From the NCBI GenBank assembly GCA_963205245.1, contig CAUJIB010000049.1:1-33074 (forward strand): a DNA stretch of 33,074 nt, given 5' to 3'. Of the stretch, positions 26,238 to 33,074 are shown in pieces. Origin of the DNA: Pseudomonadota bacterium. Lineage in GTDB: Bacteria > Pseudomonadota > Alphaproteobacteria > Rickettsiales > SXRF01. Position 1 is the first letter of the stretch; each line of letters begins with the position of its first letter. The translations under genes and the position numbers were made by a program. The notes beneath the pieces were generated by a model that made no database searches, was not told the origin of the DNA, and was given only the letters and a program-made list of their open reading frames with translations.

Positions 26238-26903
26238 TTAGCCTCTCTCCCCGAATAATGCAGTACCAAGGCGGACACAGCTAGACCCCATCCTTATAGC
26301 CACTTCATAATCATTACTCATGCCCATACTAAGTTCTGACAAATTGTTCCGTAGAGCAATTTCCCTAAGTAAGGCAAAATGCGGTGCAGGCGGCTGATCT
26401 GCTGGCGGCACACACATAAGTCCAACCACCGGCAATTCCAACCTACGGCAAAATGCGATAAATTCATCAGCTTTTTCAGGAAAAACTCCTGATTTTTGTA
26501 GTTCTTTTCCTGTATTTACCTGTATATAGAATTTTTTTTCCTGAATAGCTAATCCTGAATCTCTAATCTCTGCAATTGCTTCCGCCAGAGATTCCCTATC
26601 TAATGTCTGAATCACATCAAACATGAGTAAAGCCTGTTTTACCTTATTAGTTTGCAATGTCCCAATCAGGTGCAATTTTATATTGGGATATTCCCGTCTT
26701 AAAACCATCCATTTTTCCTGAGTCTCCTGAACACGGTTTTCCCCAAAATTAATTATTCCCGCCTCTATTGCCTGTTTGATTACCTCCACTGGTTGGGTTT
26801 TACTGGCGGCAAGCAAGGTAACATGCGCCGAAGAAACCGGTGATTGCTTGCGCGCTTTCTCTATAGATTCTGTGATTATTTGTGATGTAGCTGCGATATT
26901 CAT
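26238..26903 (-). CDS. yggS: YggS/PROSC-family PLP homeostasis protein
   Basis: LLAASKTQPVEVIKQAIEAGIINFGENRVQE; LHLIGTLQTNKVK; LSMGMSNDYEVAIRMGSSCVRLGTALFG. Confidence 0.96.
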   Translation of the reverse strand: MNIAATSQIITESIEKARKQSPVSSAHVTLLAASKTQPVEVIKQAIEAGIINFGENRVQETQEKWMVLRREYPNIKLHLIGTLQTNKVKQALLMFDVIQTLDRESLAEAIAEIRDSGLAIQEKKFYIQVNTGKELQKSGVFPEKADEFIAFCRRLELPVVGLMCVPPADQPPAPHFALLREIALRNNLSELSMGMSNDYEVAIRMGSSCVRLGTALFGERG

Positions 26904-27159
26904 AGATATATCATTACCTTAAATATTAAAAAATGATTAAAAAATTTAACTTCTAAACCCCAGATTGTTGCTATATTACCACATATGAGGGCGAAAACAT
27001 CATATTTAATGCCTTATATCGTGGTTACGGCTTGCAAGGGGGGCATGTTTGCACAATAACTAACCTCAGGTAAAGTCATGAAGCGTCCAAAAATGCTTTA
27101 TGTAGCCTAGAGTGTTCTTCTAGTCACAGATTCTTAAAACTCTTAATAAGGAAATAATT

Positions 27160-28284
27160 ATGAAAAAAATTCTTCTTGGTACATCTGCCCTTATCGGTGC
27201 TGCTGCGCTAGCTTCTGCTGCTAACGCTGCTGAAACACCAAAAATCACCCTTGGTGGTTTCTCAACTTTCCAAGCTGGTTTCACCGGTGAAGATCAAGAT
27301 ACCAACCTTCGCGCTGGCGCATTCCGTTCTGATAACGTGATCACTGTTCGCGTTAACGGTAAAAGCGATGCTGGCCTTGGTTATGGTGCTGGTATTGATC
27401 TTGAAGCTGATACTTCAGACAACGCTGATTCAGCTGGTGTTAATGCTGAACGTACTTATGTTTATGTTGATGGCAAATGGGGTAGACTACAAGGTGGTTC
27501 TGACCTAGGTGTTGCTAAAACCATGAAAGTTGATGCTTCTTCTATCGCTCGCGCTTCTGGCGGTATTGATGGCGACTTCTCATACTTCATGACCTCAACT
27601 TCTGGTTCAGTTATTGCTACTCCTGATCTAATCCTAGATTACGGTGCGACTCAACTTGGTGATGAATCCTCACAAGTTATCAACAAACTTAGCTATTACA
27701 CCCCTCGTTTCTCTGGTTTCCAAGCTGGCGTAAGCTACCTGTTTGACACCACTGGCAGCGATCGTGGTCAATTGTTAAGCCGCGCTGACAACACTTCTGG
27801 TGAAGCTGAAAACGTAATCATCGGTGCTTTGAACTACCAAGGTAAATTCAGCAACGTTGGTGTAGAAGTTGGTGCAACTGGTGAATGGGGTAACTCTGAA
27901 GTTAGCACCCGTAACGATCTTCGCACTTATCAACTTGGTGCTAAATTTGACTATATGGGCTTCTCTCTTGCTGGTTCTTATGGCAACTGGGGTGATAGCT
28001 TACAGCTTAAATCTACCGGTAGCGACAGCGCGACCCGTTTCTGGACTGTTGGTGCTGCTTATGAAACCGGTCCTTTCGGCGCTAGCGTAACCTATCTTGA
28101 CAGCCGTTTTGATAGTGGTGCTACCCATAACGATTTCAGCAACCTTTCTTTCGGTGTTGATTACAAACTTGCAGCTGGTCTAACTCCATATGCTGAAGTT
28201 AACGTAATTCAACTAGATCCAACTGGTACTGCTAACGACAACGATGCTACAGTTGTTCTTGTTGGTACTCAGCTTGCTTTCTAA
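27160..28284 (+). CDS. Gram-negative porin
   Basis: Signal peptide MKKILLGTSALIGAAALASAANA; beta-barrel pattern; GRLQGGSDLG motif; terminal Phe (LVGTQLAF). Confidence 0.93.
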   Translation: MKKILLGTSALIGAAALASAANAAETPKITLGGFSTFQAGFTGEDQDTNLRAGAFRSDNVITVRVNGKSDAGLGYGAGIDLEADTSDNADSAGVNAERTYVYVDGKWGRLQGGSDLGVAKTMKVDASSIARASGGIDGDFSYFMTSTSGSVIATPDLILDYGATQLGDESSQVINKLSYYTPRFSGFQAGVSYLFDTTGSDRGQLLSRADNTSGEAENVIIGALNYQGKFSNVGVEVGATGEWGNSEVSTRNDLRTYQLGAKFDYMGFSLAGSYGNWGDSLQLKSTGSDSATRFWTVGAAYETGPFGASVTYLDSRFDSGATHNDFSNLSFGVDYKLAAGLTPYAEVNVIQLDPTGTANDNDATVVLVGTQLAF

Positions 28285-28304
28285 TCTGAAAGTTAGTTAA
28301 AAAT

Positions 28305-28338
28305 AGAAAGGGCGGTGTAAAAACCGCCCTTTTTTTTA
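28305..28338 (+). terminator. Rho-independent terminator after the porin gene
   Basis: AGGGCGGT-GTAAAA-ACCGCCCT followed by a T8 tract. Confidence 0.92.
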
Positions 28339-28560
28339 TATCTATTTTCCAATTATTTCATTTTATCAGTAAAAAAGGAATTAAACTCTACAATAACATT
28401 ATGTTAGGCGTATAATATATAGTGTAAAAAACAAATGGGGAAACTTCACAAAATTGTAATAAAACTTTTTGAAATACTATGATATTCTTAGAACACACAG
28501 GGTATTGCAGCTAAAAACAGACCTGAAAATTTAGTTGTTCCTAACTTTGAAGGGCATATT

Positions 28561-30096
28561 GTGGCGATTTATAAAAATACAGATGAAAAATCTATATTTG
28601 CGTCGATTGATTTTGACAGCACCAACAATACCGCATTTTTCTTTGTAAAAAGCGAAGCTGATGTAGAAAAAGCCAGACATATACTTGAGCAGTCCGGTGA
28701 AACTTTTGTCGCTAAAAGTTATGTAAAAGGACAGACTGTAATCATCGCCCAAAGTCAGGAACTGTGCGAACATACCTTAAAAAAGATTTCTTCCCTTGAT
28801 ACAGGGGAATTTGTACCTGAGCTAGAACAGAAACAAACTTCTCTGCAATTTATAAAAGAACATGGCTGGAAGATGCGTGGTGGTTCTAGCATTGCCGGAC
28901 AATCACTAACATTATTTTCTGCTTTGCGTACCCCAACCGGCGAAATCAAGGATGGTAAACTTCTAACCAAATTTGATCCGGCGAATGGTGCGTTTGCGGT
29001 TTTGAACCTAGCAGCTAATTTTATCAATCTTGTATTTGGCGGACAAAAAGAAGAAGATATACACGGGCTGGAAAAATTTGATAAAATTATTGCCGATGAA
29101 GTAAATCATTATCTGCCAACAGATAAACATAATAAAATATCTCCGGCTGATGTCCGCAAACTCTCTTACATGAGTGATGAAGAGTTTGAAGAACACAATA
29201 AAGACCGTAGTGCAATGGGACTACTCAAACGAAATTCTGTACGCCTCGGTGAAGTTGGGCTTAGAACTCTTGGTTCAGTGTTTTTGGTAATAAATTATAA
29301 AACAATTGGACAAGGTTTTTCTAAATTAATGAAAGGCAATATTAAAGAAGCTTGGGATGTTGCAAAAACCAAGGATAATTTTACCCGCACCGCAGGATAT
29401 GGGATGGTTGCAGGTAAGGCTATGGGGTTACTTTCTGAAACATATGATCCGAATAACCCTCCTAAAACTTATTGGCAGGAGATAAGGCAAAAAGTTCTAT
29501 GGCCGGTCAGTTCTTTTACAGAAATGGTCTCACAAAGTTCTTTTGTTTATGATAAGGCAAAAAATAAAAAGATAGTACTTGGTAATAAACTGCAATCTGA
29601 TTATGTCGGGTCTGCCGGTAACGTACTGTTGACTGTACCTCCATACCCTGCCCGCCTTGTACTTCCTTATGGGCAGAAAAATCTGGATGTGGATGAGGTT
29701 CATGCCCGCCTGCTTGATGAATTACACAAATTACCTGAAGATAAAATTCCTGAAGTTGCAGCGCGGGTTACATCACGGATGGTAGAACATATGCGTGGCA
29801 ATGCGCCTGATTTCAGTGTGCTTTATAGAAAACTTATGAGCAAGCTTGATAAATATCATGACATTGATGTTCTTCCGCATGGTGTTGATCCTATGGCTGG
29901 TGCAAAAGACGCAGCAGGAATGGCAGCAAAACCTTCTGATGCGATGGCATCTTTTTCTGAAAAACCTCAATCTCAGCCAGAAAAAAAATTCACTGATAAA
30001 ATAAAAACCAAAACTGCTGATGATTTGGTAAAAGATATGAGTATGGTTGGTAAAGTTTCTAACGCGGATATTTCCGAAAACGTAATGGCGCGCTAA
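28561..30096 (+). CDS. Hypothetical protein (511 aa)
   Basis: Long ORF with GTG start and GAAGGG Shine-Dalgarno; no domain recognised. Confidence 0.75.
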   Translation: MAIYKNTDEKSIFASIDFDSTNNTAFFFVKSEADVEKARHILEQSGETFVAKSYVKGQTVIIAQSQELCEHTLKKISSLDTGEFVPELEQKQTSLQFIKEHGWKMRGGSSIAGQSLTLFSALRTPTGEIKDGKLLTKFDPANGAFAVLNLAANFINLVFGGQKEEDIHGLEKFDKIIADEVNHYLPTDKHNKISPADVRKLSYMSDEEFEEHNKDRSAMGLLKRNSVRLGEVGLRTLGSVFLVINYKTIGQGFSKLMKGNIKEAWDVAKTKDNFTRTAGYGMVAGKAMGLLSETYDPNNPPKTYWQEIRQKVLWPVSSFTEMVSQSSFVYDKAKNKKIVLGNKLQSDYVGSAGNVLLTVPPYPARLVLPYGQKNLDVDEVHARLLDELHKLPEDKIPEVAARVTSRMVEHMRGNAPDFSVLYRKLMSKLDKYHDIDVLPHGVDPMAGAKDAAGMAAKPSDAMASFSEKPQSQPEKKFTDKIKTKTADDLVKDMSMVGKVSNADISENVMAR

Positions 30097-30102
30097 AATA
30101 TC

Positions 30103-30185
30103 TGTCATCCTGAATGATGTATGAGGGATCTTATCTTTATAAATTATAATGAAAATATTCCTTAGCTACGCTCTAAATGATAACA
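30103..30185. repeat. Degenerate dispersed inverted-repeat element
   Basis: Left arm TGTCATCCTGAATGATGTATGAGGGATCTTATC; right arm reverse complement TGTTATCATTTAGAGCGTAGCTAAGGAATATT; both resemble the TGTCAT(C/T)CTGA...GAAG(G/A)ATCT arms of repeats common in bacterial intergenic DNA. Confidence 0.6.
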
Positions 30186-30282
30186 TCTGGAATAATAGAT
30201 AAAATACCATATTAAATTAACAACTGGTTAATTAAGCTTTGTTATTATATAATTTGTAATACATAAACTATGGGAAGATTAT

Positions 30283-30678
30283 ATGTCCACCGCTATAGGT
30301 TCTGCTCTTTCTGGTCTTTCTGCTGCAAGCAAGCGTATTGAAGTCGCGTCTTCTAACCTTGCCAATCAATCCAGCACGTCCACACAGATAGGCGGAGTTA
30401 CAACCAACAAACCATATATACCTAAAGACGTGGTTCAGGTTTCCCTTGGTGCAGGCGGAATACGCTCTGACATACGTGATGTTTCTACTCCAACCGTAAA
30501 ATATTATGATCCTGAAAGCCCGCAAGCCGATAGTGAAGGATTAATAGAAACCCCAAATGTTGATCAGGCGGAAGAATTAGTAAAAATGCAAATCGCTTCT
30601 TATGATTATAAAGCCAATCTTAAATCTATAAAAATAGCAGATCGGATGGCGCAGAATTTATTAGATATGCTTAGTTAG
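30283..30678 (+). CDS. FlgC-like flagellar basal-body rod protein
   Basis: IGSALSGLSAASKRIEVASSNLANQSS; YDPESPQADSEGLIETPNVDQAEELVKMQIASYDYKANLKSIKIADRM is typical of FlgC. Confidence 0.85.
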   Translation: MSTAIGSALSGLSAASKRIEVASSNLANQSSTSTQIGGVTTNKPYIPKDVVQVSLGAGGIRSDIRDVSTPTVKYYDPESPQADSEGLIETPNVDQAEELVKMQIASYDYKANLKSIKIADRMAQNLLDMLS

Positions 30679-30701
30679 TTTTTTTGTTCTTCTATATTTT
30701 T

Positions 30702-30737
30702 ATACCACCGCGCTTAATCGCCGGTGGTATTTTTTTG
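30702..30737 (+). terminator. Rho-independent terminator after the FlgC-like gene
   Basis: ATACCACCG-CGCTTAATCGC-CGGTGGTAT followed by a T-tract. Confidence 0.9.
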
Positions 30738-30834
30738 TCAGTTTTACATTGAATTTCTATATATAGCAGTTTAGAAATAATCATTATAACTTGCTACATA
30801 ATTAACCAAGTACCAATTAACCGAGAATAAAAAT

Positions 30835-32826
30835 ATGTTTGAAAAAATCCTTATTGCTAACCGTGGTGAAATTGCTGTTCGTATTATCCAGACTTGCAGG
30901 CGGATGGGAATAAAAACTGTAGCTATTTACTCCGAGGCTGATACCAGCGCGCTACATGTAAAAGAAGCCGATGAAGCGGTGTATATCGGGCCATCTCCAT
31001 CTATCAAAAGCTATCTGAATATTGATAACATAATGAATGCTATTGACCATAGCGGGGCACAGGCAGTACATCCTGGTTATGGATTTTTATCAGAAAATGC
31101 TGAATTTGCCCGCAGGCTACAAGAAGCGGGTATTGTATTAATAGGGCCAAACCCTAACGCCATTAAGCGCATGGGTGATAAAATTGAATCTAAAAAAATT
31201 GCGGTTAAAGCTGGAGTTTCCACAGTTCCGGGGAATCTTGACGTTGTTTCTTCCGATGCTGATGCTCTAAAAGTTACCAAAGAAATTGGTTTTCCGGTGA
31301 TGATTAAAGCTGCTGCCGGTGGTGGCGGTAAAGGTATGCGTGTTGCCCGTAATGAAAAAGAATTGCTTGATGGCATAAAATATGCCGCGTCAGAAGCAGC
31401 AAGCAGCTTCAAAGATGGTCGTGTATTTATTGAGAAATTTTTTGAAAACCCGCGCCATATAGAAATCCAGATATTAGCGGACAAGCATGGCAATACATTA
31501 TGGCTTGGTGAGCGTGAATGCTCAATCCAGCGTCGCCATCAGAAAGTAATTGAGGAAGCTCCGAGTAGTTTCCTTAATGCAGAAATCCGCAGGCAGATGG
31601 GTGAACAATCGGTAGCACTGGCACGTGAAGTTGGTTATTCGTCCGCCGGCACTGTAGAATTTATTATGGATAGTAACGGAAAATTCTATTTCCTAGAAAT
31701 GAATACTCGCTTGCAAGTGGAACACCGCGTTACAGAATTAATAACTGGAATTGATCTGGTTGAGCAAATGATCCGCATCGCTGCGGGTGAAGAATTATCT
31801 TTCAAACAGGAAGATGTAAAATTTGAAGGCTGGGCAATGGAAGCCCGCCTTTATGCAGAAGACCCAAAACGTGGTTTTCTACCATCAACAGGTCGTATCA
31901 CCCGTTACCTTGAGCCGGAAAATATAGACAACATCCTTATAGATACAGGTGTTTATGAGGGTGGTGAAGTAAGCATGTTCTATGATCCGATGATCGCCAA
32001 AGTATGCTCTTATGGTGAAAACCGGAAATCCGCTATTGAAACCTTAAAGACAGGTCTTTCTGCCTTTATTATTGAAGGTGTTTCACATAATGGCAGTTTT
32101 CTGGAAGCAATACTTGCACATCCACGCTTTGAAGCAGGCGATATTTCTACCAATTTTATTGAACAGGAATATCCTGAAGGATTTATTGGAGCAGAGCTTA
32201 CCTCGGAAACCACAAAAATCTTCTTGGGAGCAGCCGTTACAATATTCCTGCGTGATGCAGAAAGAGCTGCAAAAATAAGTGACCAGACTCCCGGACGTGA
32301 GAGAGCAATCGGCGCACGTTGGGTAGTAAATGTTGATGGGGCAGATTATAACATTTATGTTCGTCCTGATCAGGATCATGGCTATTTTATTACCCATAAC
32401 CGCCGCCTTATTGCGGTTAAAACCCAATGGAAACTTGGTCGCCGTCTATTTCAGGCAACTATCAACGGTAAAACTGTTTCTGTGCAGATTAAACATCTGG
32501 AGGAAGGTTATGTACTGACTTATGGTGGTTCAGATGTAGTGGTACGTGTTCGTTCTCCTCGCGTGGCAGAACTTGCCCAATTTATGCCAAAGCCACACAA
32601 TAAGAATAAACATGACCAGCTGGTTGCTCCAATCGCTGGGCTTATAATCGGTCTCAAGGTAAAAGAAGGAGAAAAGGTCACACGCGGTCAGGAACTTTTG
32701 GTAATTGAAGCAATGAAAATGGAGAACGTAATCTACGCTGACCATGAAACAACTGTTACTAAAATCCATATATCAGAAAAAGAAATAGTAGCTGTTGATC
32801 AAATTATGATTCAGTTTGCTGCGTAA
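30835..32826 (+). CDS. pccA: Biotin-dependent acyl-CoA carboxylase alpha subunit (propionyl-CoA carboxylase-like)
   Basis: MFEKILIANRGEIAVRIIQTCRRMGI; AAAGGGGKGMRV; EMNTRLQVEHRVTE; C-terminal biotinyl site VIEAMKMENVI. Confidence 0.94.
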   Translation: MFEKILIANRGEIAVRIIQTCRRMGIKTVAIYSEADTSALHVKEADEAVYIGPSPSIKSYLNIDNIMNAIDHSGAQAVHPGYGFLSENAEFARRLQEAGIVLIGPNPNAIKRMGDKIESKKIAVKAGVSTVPGNLDVVSSDADALKVTKEIGFPVMIKAAAGGGGKGMRVARNEKELLDGIKYAASEAASSFKDGRVFIEKFFENPRHIEIQILADKHGNTLWLGERECSIQRRHQKVIEEAPSSFLNAEIRRQMGEQSVALAREVGYSSAGTVEFIMDSNGKFYFLEMNTRLQVEHRVTELITGIDLVEQMIRIAAGEELSFKQEDVKFEGWAMEARLYAEDPKRGFLPSTGRITRYLEPENIDNILIDTGVYEGGEVSMFYDPMIAKVCSYGENRKSAIETLKTGLSAFIIEGVSHNGSFLEAILAHPRFEAGDISTNFIEQEYPEGFIGAELTSETTKIFLGAAVTIFLRDAERAAKISDQTPGRERAIGARWVVNVDGADYNIYVRPDQDHGYFITHNRRLIAVKTQWKLGRRLFQATINGKTVSVQIKHLEEGYVLTYGGSDVVVRVRSPRVAELAQFMPKPHNKNKHDQLVAPIAGLIIGLKVKEGEKVTRGQELLVIEAMKMENVIYADHETTVTKIHISEKEIVAVDQIMIQFAA

Positions 32827-32842
32827 GATAAAAATAGGGATT

Positions 32843-32898
32843 TGGGATTTATGGCTAGTGATTTAGGAATTATATTCTTAACCAAGCCATAAATCCCA
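32843..32898. repeat. Long two-stem hairpin (perfect 14-bp outer inverted repeat plus 8-bp inner stem)
   Basis: TGGGATTTATGGCT (32843-32856) pairs with AGCCATAAATCCCA (32885-32898); inner TTAGGAAT (32863-32870)/ATTCTTAA (32874-32881). Confidence 0.75.
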
Positions 32899-33074
32899 TG
32901 ATATTATAGTCCCTCTACACGTGGTTAGCAGTGTCTGTCATACCAAATGCCGCAATGAATGTGGAAAAATATTTTTACCATTTTTTTTTCAAAATCCCCC
33001 TTCCCGTCCATTTAATTTGGTATTTATAATCATTTTGTGGTCAGAGACATTCCATGGAAAGCCGCATCTAGGTC

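Noticed and set aside
31077-31493. 138-aa minus-strand ORF inside the carboxylase gene
   Set aside because: Antisense to the conserved biotin carboxylase region; no recognisable protein features.
32935-32985. TCTGTCATACCAAATGCCGCAATGAATGTGG, possible second copy of the TGTCAT repeat
   Set aside because: Only the first few bases match and no partner arm is visible before the window ends.
1-33074. CRISPR arrays, IS elements, prophage, toxin–antitoxin or defence cassettes
   Set aside because: No spaced direct repeats, transposase, integrase, Cas, restriction-modification or toxin-like motifs were found by reading the sequence and translations.

Overview
AT-rich bacterial chromosomal segment, probably alphaproteobacterial (inferred from the RNase E with a long acidic insert in its S1 region, the phasin, the PccA and the overall gene set; not proven). 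Most genes are housekeeping or physiological: uvrC, a small TadG/TadE-like cluster with a TPR lipoprotein, a kdpFABC potassium-pump operon, an amidase–PBP1A operon, RNase E, an M48/TPR protease, a DsbA-like protein, a phasin, a UbiA-family prenyltransferase, an EAL protein, tRNA-Arg(CCT), a CPA2 antiporter, a YggS-like protein, a porin, a FlgC-like protein and a biotin-dependent carboxylase alpha subunit. I see no CRISPR array, transposase, prophage or recognisable defence system. The points most worth a second look are: two overlooked micro-ORFs ahead of kdpA (KdpF and an extra 28-aa membrane peptide); unusual KdpA filter-loop residues with no KdpDE nearby; a structured RNase E leader with the Shine-Dalgarno in a hairpin loop; a TadG-like protein with a repetitive, beta-helix-like C-terminus; an unknown 190-aa protein apparently coupled to PBP1A; a 511-aa orphan protein followed by a decayed inverted-repeat element; and a long two-stem hairpin after the carboxylase gene.
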